From the NCBI GenBank assembly GCA_024638305.1, contig JAHEKN010000018.1, forward strand, positions 1-35,100: 35,100 nt of DNA. The letters run 5' to 3'. Positions 24,555-32,536 of the stretch are shown here, in pieces; positions within the stretch are counted from its first letter, which is position 1, and each line of letters starts with the position of its first letter. The notes beneath the pieces were generated by a model that worked only from the letters and a program-made list of their open reading frames with translations, was not told the DNA's origin and did not search any database. The position numbers and the translations under genes were made by a program. The stretch is from Gemmatimonadota bacterium (GTDB taxonomy: Bacteria > Gemmatimonadota > Gemmatimonadetes > Longimicrobiales > Gaopeijiaceae).

Positions 24555-26326
24555 GCGCGGGGGCCCGCCCGAGGCGAGCTGGAGCGGCGGCGGCTCTTCC
24601 GCGCGCCGAGCCCAAGTGGACCCTGCGCGCCCCTCCAGATCGGGACCGCGTCCGTGCCCTGACGGCTTCGCTCGGCCTTCCCGAGCTGGTCTGCCGTGTG
24701 CTCGCGGTCCGGGGACTCGATGACGACGTCGAAGCCCGCGCGTTCCTCAGGCCGCTCATCGAGCACCTGCACGACCCGGCCCTCCTCGCCGACGCCGGAA
24801 AGGCGGCGGCCCGGCTGGAGGAGGCGATTCGCTCCGGGGAGAAGATCCTCGTCCACGGGGACTACGACGTGGACGGGATCGCCGCGGCGGCGCTCTTGAC
24901 CGACTGGCTAGAGCGGCTGGGAGGCCGGGTGCGGGCCTTCGTGCCGCACCGCATCAACGACGGATACGACTTCGGACCGAGCGGGTTGGCCGCCGCCCGC
25001 GCGTTCGGGGCATCCCTCATCGTCACCGCCGACTGCGGGACCGTGGCGTTCGACGCGGTCCATGCCGCCGCGGCCGAGGGCATCGACGTGATCGTGACCG
25101 ATCATCACACGCCGGGCGCCGAGCTCCCGGGAGCGGTCGCGATCGTGAACCCCAACCGCGCCGACTGCTCCTATCCCAATGAGGCTTTGTGCGGGACCGG
25201 TGTGGCGTTCAAGCTCTGCCAACTGCTGGCCTCCCGCCGGGGCCTGCCCGCGGAGGACCTGTGGCCCTCGCTCGACCTGGTCGCCCTGGCCACCGTGGCC
25301 GACCTGGTCCCCCTCAAGGGCGAGAACCGCGCACTCGTCCGCATCGGGCTCCGAGCCCTCGCCCGCACGTCCCGTCTGGGGCTTCGGGCGCTGATCGAGC
25401 GCTCGGGGGTCGAGGGGCCGCTCGACGCCGGGCACGTCGGCTTCATCATCGCGCCGCCGATCAACGCCGCGGGCCGAGTCGACGATGCCAAGCTCGGGCT
25501 CGCGCTCCTCACCAGCGATGCCCCTGCGGAGGCGGACGAACTCGCGCGCCGTCTGCTCGAGCTCAATCGGGAGCGCCGGGCCGAGGACGATCGCACGTTG
25601 TCCGAGGCCGTCGAGGTTCTCTCCGGGACGTACAGGCCGGCGGAGGACTTCGGGGTCGTGGTATCGGGTGAGGGGTGGCACCCCGGCGTGATCGGTATCG
25701 TCGCCTCCCGGCTCGTCGAACGCATCCACCGGCCGGTGGTCGTGGTGGCTCTCCAGGGGGAGAGCGGGCGCGGCAGCGCACGTTCGATCCCGGGGTTCGA
25801 CCTCTATGCTTCGATTCACTCGTGCGGCGAGCTCCTGGAGCGTTACGGCGGCCACCGACAGGCGGCCGGGCTCGACGTCAGCCGGGACCGTGTCCCCGCC
25901 CTACGGGACGCGTTCAACCGGGTGGCCAGGGGGATGCTCGGGGGCGTGGAGCCGAGGCCTACGATTCGGGCCGACCTCGAGGTGTCACTTGCCGACCTCA
26001 CGGCGGACGTCCACCGGTTCCTGCGCTATGCAGGCCCCTTTGGGATCGGGAATCGGCGTCCGGTCTTCCTGTCTCGTGGTGTACAGCAGGTCAACCCACC
26101 CAAGACTGTTGGCAACAATCACTTGAAGTTGTCCGTACAGCAGGACGGAACGGCGTTCCCGGCGATCGGTTTCGGGCTCGCCGACCGGACCCCGCCCGAC
26201 CTATTGGGCGCCGGGCCCGCCGACCTCCTGTTCCAGCTCCGTGAGAACCACTATCGGGGTCGAACGACCCTGCAGCTCCGCCTGTTGGACGCGCGGCCGG
26301 CCGGAGGGCCGATCGAGCTGGCGTGA
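24551..26326 (+). CDS. recJ: Single-stranded-DNA-specific 5'-3' exonuclease RecJ
   Basis: A DHH-family nuclease for recombination and mismatch or base-excision repair. The 591-residue protein has the metal-binding motifs DYDVDG (104-109), DCG (161-163) and TDHH (183-186). The DHHA1 signature GGHRQAAG lies near residue 434. The C-terminal OB-fold region (~480-591) carries GIGNRRPVF, typical of RecJ. Motif PHRINDGYDFG replaces the more usual GYG form, a minor variant. The GTG start overlaps the zinc-ribbon gene stop. The N-terminal ~20 residues are Ala/Arg-rich and precede the domain proper. rsmD begins in its stop codon. Confidence 0.95.
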   Translation: MSAGARPRRAGAAAALPRAEPKWTLRAPPDRDRVRALTASLGLPELVCRVLAVRGLDDDVEARAFLRPLIEHLHDPALLADAGKAAARLEEAIRSGEKILVHGDYDVDGIAAAALLTDWLERLGGRVRAFVPHRINDGYDFGPSGLAAARAFGASLIVTADCGTVAFDAVHAAAAEGIDVIVTDHHTPGAELPGAVAIVNPNRADCSYPNEALCGTGVAFKLCQLLASRRGLPAEDLWPSLDLVALATVADLVPLKGENRALVRIGLRALARTSRLGLRALIERSGVEGPLDAGHVGFIIAPPINAAGRVDDAKLGLALLTSDAPAEADELARRLLELNRERRAEDDRTLSEAVEVLSGTYRPAEDFGVVVSGEGWHPGVIGIVASRLVERIHRPVVVVALQGESGRGSARSIPGFDLYASIHSCGELLERYGGHRQAAGLDVSRDRVPALRDAFNRVARGMLGGVEPRPTIRADLEVSLADLTADVHRFLRYAGPFGIGNRRPVFLSRGVQQVNPPKTVGNNHLKLSVQQDGTAFPAIGFGLADRTPPDLLGAGPADLLFQLRENHYRGRTTLQLRLLDARPAGGPIELA

Positions 26327-26856
26327 GGATCATCGCCGGAGAATGGCGCGGCCGGCGACTGAACACGGTGCCCGGACGCCTCGTGCGCCCCACCAGCGAC
26401 CGTGTGCGCGAGGCCTGGATGTCCGCGCTCGGCGGGTCGCTGCCCGAGGCCCGGGTTCTGGATCTGTTTGCCGGGTCGGGCGCGCTCGGAATCGAGGCGC
26501 TCAGTCGGGGAGCCGCGGAGGTCGTTTTCGTGGAGCGGGCTCCGAGGGCCTGCAGGGTGATCAGGGACAACCTGGCCATGGTGGGCGCCGGGGATCGCGC
26601 CCGCGTGGTAACGGGGGACGCGCTCCGATTCGTGGAGCGACTGGAGGCCGTTGATTTCGACCTCGCCCTGGCCGACCCGCCCTACGGTCTCGGGTATGCC
26701 GAGGCGCTCGTCCGCCACTTCGTGGCCCACCCGTTTGCGCGCGCGTTATGGGTCGAGCATCGTACCGGCGAGTTGTCCGCGGAGTCCGGCTGGCGCGCGC
26801 GCCGCTACGGGGACACGACCCTCACGACAGTGATCGCACCCGATGAACAGGCCTGA
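26323..26856 (+). CDS. rsmD: 16S rRNA (guanine966-N2)-methyltransferase RsmD
   Basis: Methylates G966 of 16S rRNA in the assembled small subunit. The 177-residue protein opens with MRIIAGEWRGRRL and RPTSDRVREAWMSAL, the family's N-terminal signature. The SAM loop LDLFAGSGALGIEALSRGA (46-64) and catalytic DPPY (118-121) follow. The GTG start lies in the GTGA overlap with recJ. The coaD ATG is inside its last codons, a 14-bp overlap. The rsmD-coaD pair is conserved in many bacteria and supports both calls. Confidence 0.95.
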   Translation: MRIIAGEWRGRRLNTVPGRLVRPTSDRVREAWMSALGGSLPEARVLDLFAGSGALGIEALSRGAAEVVFVERAPRACRVIRDNLAMVGAGDRARVVTGDALRFVERLEAVDFDLALADPPYGLGYAEALVRHFVAHPFARALWVEHRTGELSAESGWRARRYGDTTLTTVIAPDEQA

Positions 26857-27337
26857 ACGGACGGCCATCTACCCCGGATCCTTCGACCCGGTCACGCTGG
26901 GTCACGAGGACATCGCCCGTCGCGGGCTGCACCTGGCCGACCGCGTGGTGGTCGCCGTGGCCGCCCGGGCCACGCAGGTGAAGCGCCCGCTCTTCAGCGT
27001 CGAGGAGCGGGTCGACATGCTGGAACGCGTGTTCCGCGACGATGAGGACGTGCTGGTGCGTTCCTTCGACGGCCTCCTCGTCGACTTCGCCCGCTCCGTC
27101 GGAGCCCGTCTGGTTCTCCGGGGCCTCAGGGCGGTCACGGACTTCGAGTACGAGCTCCAGATGGCTCAGATGAACCGCGAGCTCTATCCGCAGCTCGAAA
27201 CGGTGTTCCTGACGCCTCACCCGGAGTACGCCTTTCTGTCGGCTTCGCTCGTGCGCGAGGTTTCGGCGCTCGGGGGGGACGTCTCGACCTTCGTCTCACC
27301 CACGGTCCTCGACCGGCTGCGCGACCGCCACGGATGA
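26843..27337 (+). CDS. coaD: Phosphopantetheine adenylyltransferase
   Basis: Catalyses the penultimate step of coenzyme A synthesis, transfer of AMP from ATP to 4'-phosphopantetheine. The 164-residue protein carries the nucleotidyltransferase motif [15 protein letters not shown] (10-24) with the T/HxGH-type histidine. [22 protein letters not shown] and [20 protein letters not shown], the ISSSxVRE-like ATP-binding motif in variant form, are further hallmarks. It overlaps rsmD by 14 bp. A 40-bp gap without obvious structure separates it from pta. Confidence 0.96.
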   Translation: MNRPERTAIYPGSFDPVTLGHEDIARRGLHLADRVVVAVAARATQVKRPLFSVEERVDMLERVFRDDEDVLVRSFDGLLVDFARSVGARLVLRGLRAVTDFEYELQMAQMNRELYPQLETVFLTPHPEYAFLSASLVREVSALGGDVSTFVSPTVLDRLRDRHG

Positions 27338-27377
27338 GGCGCGGGGTGGTGCGCGCCCCGGCGTCCAGGGCCGACGC

Positions 27378-28394
27378 TTGAGCGACTTCCTCGCGGATCT
27401 GCCCCGCCGGGCCGCGGCGCTGGGGCGCACCGTGGTGTTCCCCGAGGGGGATGACCCGCGCGTGCTCGACGCGGCCACCCGACTGGTTCGCGAAGGGATC
27501 GCAGCGCCAATCCTCCTTGGCCCACCTGCGGTCGTGATGCGCGGACTCCGTGATCGCGGCCTGTCCGCACCGGAGCTGCCCGCCGTACACGATCCCGCCG
27601 ACCCCGAGCGGGTACGGGACCACGCCGCCCGCTTTCGCGCGTCGAAGGGCGGTGAGGCGGTGACCGTCGAGCGCGCGGAGACGCTCGCTCGCGACGCCCT
27701 GACCCAGGCCGCGCAGATGGTTCGGGGCGGGGAGGCGCACGGGATGGTGGCAGGGTGCGTGCGCTCTACGTCCGACGTGCTGCGGGCGGCGCTCCGCTAC
27801 GTCGGGTCGGCGCACGGCATCGACACGGTCTCCTCGGCCTTCTACATGTGCCTCGAGCCCCCCGGCGCTGCCGAGGAGCAGGTGCTCACGTTCACCGATG
27901 CGGCCGTGGTTCCCAACCCGACCTCCGAGCAGCTCGCGGAGATCGCGGCGGCGGCGGCGTCCGCACGCCGACTGGTGGTGGGTGACGAGCCCAGGGTGGC
28001 GTTCCTCTCCTACTCGACCCACGGGTCGGCATCCGGGGCCGGAGTCTCCAAGGTGCGTGCCGCCCTCGAGCGCTTCCGCGAAATCGACCCGGACACTCCG
28101 GCGGACGGGGAGCTCCAGGGAGACGCGGCCCTCGTCGACGCCGTGCGCGCGAGCAAGGCGCCCACCTCCAGCCTGACGGCCCCCGCCAACGTACTGGTGT
28201 TCCCCAACCTCGACGCCGGGAACATCGCCTACAAGCTGGTGCAGCGGCTCGCGGGGGCCACCGCCCTCGGACCCATCCTCCAGGGCCTGGCCCATCCCGT
28301 GAACGACTTGTCCAGGGGCGCGGATGCCAGGGACATCGTGCTCGTAGCGTGCATCACCGCGCTCATCTCGGCGGAGAGATCGACGCCGGCCTGA
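27378..28394 (+). CDS. pta: Phosphate acetyltransferase
   Basis: Interconverts acetyl-CoA and acetyl phosphate. The 338-residue protein is the short, single-domain form. Characteristic segments are [15 protein letters not shown] near the N-terminus, [32 protein letters not shown], and the C-terminal block [19 protein letters not shown] with [17 protein letters not shown]. The start is TTG 27378; an AGGG lies about eight bases upstream and no ATG or GTG fits. Acetate kinase, its usual partner, is not in this window. It stands between coaD (CoA synthesis) and the partner-switching genes, with ~150 bp and a candidate promoter after it. Confidence 0.93.
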   Translation: MSDFLADLPRRAAALGRTVVFPEGDDPRVLDAATRLVREGIAAPILLGPPAVVMRGLRDRGLSAPELPAVHDPADPERVRDHAARFRASKGGEAVTVERAETLARDALTQAAQMVRGGEAHGMVAGCVRSTSDVLRAALRYVGSAHGIDTVSSAFYMCLEPPGAAEEQVLTFTDAAVVPNPTSEQLAEIAAAAASARRLVVGDEPRVAFLSYSTHGSASGAGVSKVRAALERFREIDPDTPADGELQGDAALVDAVRASKAPTSSLTAPANVLVFPNLDAGNIAYKLVQRLAGATALGPILQGLAHPVNDLSRGADARDIVLVACITALISAERSTPA

Positions 28395-28452
28395 GGGGGC
28401 CGAAGGTTTCATCGAGGTCGGGCGGCCTCGCAGGCGCCGGGATTCCCCTACC

Positions 28453-28480
28453 TTGCCCGCGAAGTCGGTGGTCGTATATC
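28453..28480 (+). promoter_or_regulatory. Putative promoter for the STAS-RsbW-RsbU operon
   Basis: TTGCCC (28453-28458) and TATATC (28475-28480) are spaced by 16 bp in the 151-bp gap after pta. The hexamers match sigma70 consensus moderately and lie ~65 bases before the STAS start. No second site resembling an alternative-sigma promoter is evident. Confidence 0.4.
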
Positions 28481-28545
28481 GTTTTTGGTTCGCATCTCCG
28501 CGGCTCCGAGGGTGGATGGCTCGACGACCGGAGGTCCCGACCACA

Positions 28546-28890
28546 ATGGAGGCAATCTTGGGGTTCTCGGTCTCTCGTGAAGGCGACGTCACGGTCATCG
28601 AAGTGGAAGGTCAGCTCATCGTAGGGAATCGCCAGGAGCTCAAGCAGATGGTGCTCGAGGAGCTGGAGCGGGGGGAGCGCACGTTCGTCGTGGACTTCGA
28701 CCGGACGGAGTACATCGACTCTTCGGGGCTGGGCGTGCTGGTGAGCCTCTCGAAGAAGATCCGCGAGCAGGGTGGCGAGCTCGTCCTGGCCGGCCTGAAC
28801 GAGGATCTGCGCACCCTCTTCGAGCTCACCAAGCTCGACACGCTCTTCACCATCACCAACGATCGCGCACAGGCGCTCCAGGGCCTGTAG
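28546..28890 (+). CDS. STAS-domain anti-sigma factor antagonist (SpoIIAA/RsbV-like)
   Basis: A 114-residue single STAS domain. In partner switching, the unphosphorylated form binds the anti-sigma kinase and frees its target; phosphorylation on the conserved serine reverses this. The phosphorylation loop reads TEYIDSSGLGVL, with S59/S60 at the expected site. The start is ATG 28546, with GGAGGT ten bases upstream (28530-28535). The frame is open further up, but that part covers the promoter region. The kinase gene follows 31 bp downstream and the phosphatase after it, forming a complete writer, eraser and substrate set. Confidence 0.93.
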   Translation: MEAILGFSVSREGDVTVIEVEGQLIVGNRQELKQMVLEELERGERTFVVDFDRTEYIDSSGLGVLVSLSKKIREQGGELVLAGLNEDLRTLFELTKLDTLFTITNDRAQALQGL

Positions 28891-28921
28891 GATCCGAACG
28901 GGACATGAGACGCTTGGCCCG

Positions 28922-29371
28922 ATGAGCCGTCCCCGGCCGCTCCCCGAGAACGTGGTCCTCGAGATTCCGAGCGACCTGGGAGCGATCCAGCGCGCCGTGG
29001 ATCTGGTGCTTTCCCGGTGCGAGACGTCGGCCATGGAGTCGCGCCGCCTGCGGCTCAACCTGCGCGTCGGCCTTTCCGAGGCTCTCGCCAACGCGATGCT
29101 CTACGGCAATCGTCGGGACCCACGCAAGCGAGTCCGTGTGGAGGTCACCTACCATGCCGAAGCGATCGTCGCCTGCGTCACCGACGAGGGAGATGGGTTC
29201 GACCCCCAAGGGGTCCCGGATCCCACCATGCCCGAGACGATCGAGCGCGAGTGCGGCCGCGGGCTTTTCCTGATGCGGCAGCTGCTCGACGAGGTCGTCT
29301 ACAACGACCTCGGGAACTCGGTCACCCTGGTCCTGCGGTCTCGGAGCGAGGGCGAAGAGGCGAGGCAGTGA
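28922..29371 (+). CDS. RsbW-like anti-sigma factor serine kinase
   Basis: A 149-residue HATPase_c (GHKL) protein. The N box has E53 and N57 in LSEALANAMLYGN. The G1 box reads VTDEGDGFDP (87-95), and the G2 box GRGLFLMRQLLDEV (112-125) contains the ATP-lid Gly residues. It would phosphorylate the STAS protein encoded just upstream and sequester a sigma factor or other target; no sigma gene is present here. ATG 28922 sits 31 bp after the STAS stop. The phosphatase gene starts in its stop codon (GTGA). Confidence 0.92.
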   Translation: MSRPRPLPENVVLEIPSDLGAIQRAVDLVLSRCETSAMESRRLRLNLRVGLSEALANAMLYGNRRDPRKRVRVEVTYHAEAIVACVTDEGDGFDPQGVPDPTMPETIERECGRGLFLMRQLLDEVVYNDLGNSVTLVLRSRSEGEEARQ

Positions 29372-30954
29372 CCCGCAGGGCGTCCTCGGACGCCGCGCTG
29401 CCGGAAAGCGTTCGCGCGACCCTGGACGAGTTCAGGCGCGCGCTGGGACTCGACGTGCACCTTTGGCGGGCCGAGGGCACCGAGACCGTCCACGTATATC
29501 CGGGGCTGGAGAGCGGCCCCCCCCAGAGTCGCTGCCTACCGCTCCCGTCCGAGACCGTCGGCCAGCTCGCCATCGAAGTGCGCGGAGTGGAGGCCGACCG
29601 GGGCGAGCTCTTGGGCGAGCTCATCGCAAGCCAGCTCGCGCGTGCGTTCGACCACGAGCGTGAAGTCCGTTTCTTCACCTACGAGCTGTCCGAGCGCTAC
29701 GAGGAGATCAACCTGCTGTACTCGATCTCGGAGACCCTGGGATCGGTCCTCAACCTGCGCGATGCGTCCCTGGCCATCCTGAGCGAGGTGTGCGACGTGC
29801 TGGCGGCGCTGCGCGGCTCCCTCTGGGTGTACGATCCGGAGCGGGGGATGCTCGACCTGGTCGCGGCCGTGGGTCGCGAGGGAAGGGAGGAGCCACTCCC
29901 CCGCGACCACCCCGAGTCCGTGACGGCCAAGGTGTTCCGGGACGGACGCTCCGTGATCTTCGGTCCCGGCGAGGACCCGGGACGCCTCGAGCGACCGGAT
30001 GAAGCTACGGAGCGGCGGAGCGCTCCGCGCGCGCCGGAGTCCGTGCTGTCCGTGCCAATCCGCTACACGCCGCCCACCGGGATTCCCCGCTCGGTGGGGG
30101 TCATCAACCTGATGGGGCGCCGCAACGGCGAACGCTTTACAGCCAGCGATGAGAAGCTGCTCTCTGCGATCGCCAGCCAGGTCGGCGCGGCGGTGGAGAA
30201 CAACCGGCTCGTGCAGAAGACGCTCGAGCAGGAGCGCGTGGCCCGCGAGCTCGAGCTTGCGCACGACCTGCAGATGAAGCTCCTGCCGATGGTGGAGGGC
30301 TTCGAGGGCGCCGAGGTCGGCGCGCGTATGCAGCCGGCCGAGTCCGTGGGCGGTGATTTCTACCACCTGTTTCGCCTGCCGGACGACCGGGTGGGCGTGA
30401 TGCTCGGCGACGTGTCCAGCCATGGCTTCCGTGCGGCGCTCGTGATGGCCCTGGTCATGAGCGCCGCTGCCATCTATGCGTCGGAAGGTGCGTCTCCGGC
30501 GCTGGTGCTCCGCCACCTCGACGATGCGCTCGGAGACGAGCTCGAGAGCACGGAGATGTACCTCACGTTGTTCTACGGAGTGCTCGATCCGGCCCGGCAA
30601 TCGCTCGATTACGCCAACGCGGGTCACCCGCACGCGTTCGTGGTCCGATCGGACGGCTCCTCCGAGCGGCTCGCGGCCACGGATCCGCCGGTCGGGATCG
30701 CCGGACCCGACTCCTACCACCAGGCATCCGTGACTTGGGACCGCGCGACCGACCTCCTGCTGCTCTTCACCGACGGCCTTTCCGACCTGTTGGGCGCGGC
30801 CCAGCGCGAGAACGGAGAGGAAATCGTGGTGCGCGAGGTCGAGGCCAACAGGAGCCGGCCCGCGCGGGAGATCGTCGACCACCTGTTCACGCTCGCCGGG
30901 CAGGTTCGGCCGGAAATCATGTCCGACGACCGGACCGTGCTGGTCGTGCGCTGA
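29368..30954 (+). CDS. GAF-domain SpoIIE/RsbU-type serine phosphatase
   Basis: A 528-residue PP2C-like phosphatase that would dephosphorylate the STAS antagonist. Domain order: a unique N-terminal domain (1-~105), a GAF sensor domain (~112-280), a short coiled coil (281-308, QERVARELELAHDLQMKLLPM) and a SpoIIE-type phosphatase domain (~312-528). Metal ligands are visible: D330 (ESVGGDFYHL), D348 (LGDVSSHG), D469 (LFTDGLSDL) and D521 (SDDRTVLVV). The usual GDVSGHG reads GDVSSHG. The N-terminal domain has no clear match. The GTG start overlaps the kinase stop by four bases; the open frame upstream is kinase shadow. What the GAF domain senses is not evident. Confidence 0.92.
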   Translation: MTRRASSDAALPESVRATLDEFRRALGLDVHLWRAEGTETVHVYPGLESGPPQSRCLPLPSETVGQLAIEVRGVEADRGELLGELIASQLARAFDHEREVRFFTYELSERYEEINLLYSISETLGSVLNLRDASLAILSEVCDVLAALRGSLWVYDPERGMLDLVAAVGREGREEPLPRDHPESVTAKVFRDGRSVIFGPGEDPGRLERPDEATERRSAPRAPESVLSVPIRYTPPTGIPRSVGVINLMGRRNGERFTASDEKLLSAIASQVGAAVENNRLVQKTLEQERVARELELAHDLQMKLLPMVEGFEGAEVGARMQPAESVGGDFYHLFRLPDDRVGVMLGDVSSHGFRAALVMALVMSAAAIYASEGASPALVLRHLDDALGDELESTEMYLTLFYGVLDPARQSLDYANAGHPHAFVVRSDGSSERLAATDPPVGIAGPDSYHQASVTWDRATDLLLLFTDGLSDLLGAAQRENGEEIVVREVEANRSRPAREIVDHLFTLAGQVRPEIMSDDRTVLVVR

Positions 30955-30991
30955 GGGTGCCACGCAGATCGGACGGACGCCGACGGAACAC

Positions 30992-31810
30992 ATGAGCGGC
31001 GAGCGCCACCGCCCCAAGCGCTCGTTGGGCCAGAACTTCCTGGTCGACCCCAACCTACGCCGTAAGATCGTGGAAGCCGTGCCCTTCGACCGGGTGGACC
31101 GCGTGCTCGAGATCGGACCCGGTCGGGGCGCCCTCACCGAGGGCCTACTGGAGCGCGCTCCCGAGCTCGTCGTGATCGAGAAGGACCGCGAGCTGGCCGC
31201 CGTCTGGGCGCAGCGCGCACTCGAGGAGCCGCGTCTGCGCGCGATCGAGGGCGACGTGCTCGACCATGCACTCGCCGGCCTCGGCGAGCCCCGGACCACC
31301 GCCGTCGTGGGCAACATCCCGTACAACCTCACGACGCCGATTCTCTTCCATCTGCTCGAGCCCCCGCGGCCGGCCGTGATCGTCCTGATGGTTCAACGCG
31401 AGGTGGCGGATCGGATCCTGGCCGACCCGGGCACCCGCGCGTACGGAGCGCTTTCCGTCGGCGTGCGTACCGTCGCCGACGTGGAGCGGCTCTTCGGCGT
31501 GCCGCCGTCGGCTTTCCGGCCACGACCACGGGTCGAATCCACGGTGATCCGTATCGCCCCCCGCGATCCTCCGCCAATCGACGCAACGGACCAGGCGTGG
31601 ACCCGCCGCGTCACGCGGGCCGCGTTTCAGTGGAGGCGGAAGCAGCTCGGCAAGATCGTGCGGGACCACCCCGACCTCTCCGCCGGGAGCGAGGCCCCCC
31701 GCTTGCTGGCCGCGCTCGACATCGCGGACCACCGCCGCCCGGAAACCCTGTCTCCGGCCGAGTTCGTCGCGCTGGGGAGGGCCCTCCGGGAGCTCGCCGG
31801 ATCAGATTGA
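30992..31810 (+). CDS. rsmA: 16S rRNA (adenine1518/1519-N6)-dimethyltransferase
   Basis: RsmA (KsgA) dimethylates two adjacent adenines in helix 45 of 16S rRNA during late small-subunit assembly. The 272-residue protein has the N-terminal signature KRSLGQNFLVDPNL (9-22), the SAM loop VLEIGPGRGALTE (38-50), GDVL (87-90), and the catalytic motif GNIPYNLTTPI (107-117). The C-terminal helical domain with RVTRAAFQWRRKQLGK is normal. ATG 30992 lies 37 bp after the phosphatase gene. The TTGACG hexamer of the rex promoter overlaps its stop codon. Confidence 0.95.
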   Translation: MSGERHRPKRSLGQNFLVDPNLRRKIVEAVPFDRVDRVLEIGPGRGALTEGLLERAPELVVIEKDRELAAVWAQRALEEPRLRAIEGDVLDHALAGLGEPRTTAVVGNIPYNLTTPILFHLLEPPRPAVIVLMVQREVADRILADPGTRAYGALSVGVRTVADVERLFGVPPSAFRPRPRVESTVIRIAPRDPPPIDATDQAWTRRVTRAAFQWRRKQLGKIVRDHPDLSAGSEAPRLLAALDIADHRRPETLSPAEFVALGRALRELAGSD

Positions 31811-31836
31811 CGTTGTGCCCCCGACCGACCTAATGT
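31807..31836 (+). promoter_or_regulatory. Putative rex promoter
   Basis: TTGACG (31807-31812) and TAATGT (31831-31836) are spaced by 18 bp. The -35 is good and the -10 weak. The last base of the -10 is the first base of the Rex operator, so bound Rex would block RNA polymerase. Confidence 0.45.
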
Positions 31837-31853
31837 TGTGAACGATTTCACAA
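31836..31853 (+). promoter_or_regulatory. Rex operator (perfect palindrome) in front of rex
   Basis: TTGTGAACGATTTCACAA exactly matches the published Rex-box pattern TTGTGAA-N4-TTCACAA, a perfect 7-bp inverted repeat around CGAT. It lies 32 bp upstream of the ATG preferred for rex and abuts the putative -10. This points to autoregulation by the NADH/NAD+ ratio. Confidence 0.9.
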
Positions 31854-31885
31854 GCACGGCGGCCCCCCCGGCCTCGGGCGGGGGG

Positions 31886-32536
31886 ATGGGTACGGGCGTG
31901 GCACGGAAGATCTCGGAGTCGACGGTTCGTCGTCTCTCTCTGTACCTCAGATTCCTGGAGGAATTCGAGGAGCAGGGGACGGAGACACTGTCGAGCGAGG
32001 AGTTGGCCCGGCGCGGCTCCACGACCGCGGCCCAGGTGCGCAAAGACCTCTCACTCTTCGGGTCGTTCGGAAAGCGCGGGCTCGGCTACTCCGTCCGGGA
32101 GCTGAAGTCCACGCTGCGCCGGCTTCTCGGACTCGATCGGGCCTGGCGCGTGGCCCTGATCGGCGCCGGTCGCATCGGGTCCGCGCTGTTCGCATACGGC
32201 GACTTCCGCCGCCGCGGCTTCACGATCGTGACCGTGCTCGACACTGACCCGGACAAGATCGGGGCCCGCTGGGGAAGCGTCCGCATCCAGGACGCAGAGG
32301 GACTCGAGGAGGTGCTCCGCCGTGAGTCCGTCGACATCGCCATCCTGGCGGTGCCCGTGGAGGAGGCCCAGCGCGTGGCGGATCGTGTGGTCGACGCCGG
32401 TGTCCAGGCCGTCCTCAACTTCGCGCCCACCCAGCTGCACGTCCCGACAGAGGTGGCGCTGCGCGACGTGAGCATGTCGATGGAGCTAGAGGCCCTGTCG
32501 TTCGCGCTCACCACCGGGAACGGCACGGGCCCGTGA
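31886..32536 (+). CDS. rex: Redox-sensing transcriptional repressor Rex
   Basis: Rex represses fermentation and respiration genes and leaves DNA when NADH rises. From ATG 31886 the protein is 216 residues, the usual size. It has an N-terminal winged helix (ARKISESTVRRLSLYLRFLEE, then SSEELARRGSTTAAQVRKDLSLFGSFGKRGLGY) and a C-terminal Rossmann domain with VALIGAGRIGSAL (89-101) and VLDTDPDKIG. The longest frame starts at GTG 31838, but that codon lies inside the Rex operator and adds a Pro/Gly-rich stretch, so 31886 or GTG 31898 is preferred. The exonuclease gene overlaps its stop by four bases. Confidence 0.95.
   Translation: MGTGVARKISESTVRRLSLYLRFLEEFEEQGTETLSSEELARRGSTTAAQVRKDLSLFGSFGKRGLGYSVRELKSTLRRLLGLDRAWRVALIGAGRIGSALFAYGDFRRRGFTIVTVLDTDPDKIGARWGSVRIQDAEGLEEVLRRESVDIAILAVPVEEAQRVADRVVDAGVQAVLNFAPTQLHVPTEVALRDVSMSMELEALSFALTTGNGTGP

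Noticed and set aside
27135..28598. 487-codon minus-strand frame under coaD, pta and the STAS promoter region
   Set aside because: It has a low-complexity Gly/Arg/His-rich translation, spans several real + strand genes, and has no ribosome binding site that stands out.
29536..31332. 598-codon minus-strand frame under the phosphatase and rsmA genes
   Set aside because: It is antisense to genes with intact catalytic motifs. It has no recognisable domain and its composition mirrors the sense strand.
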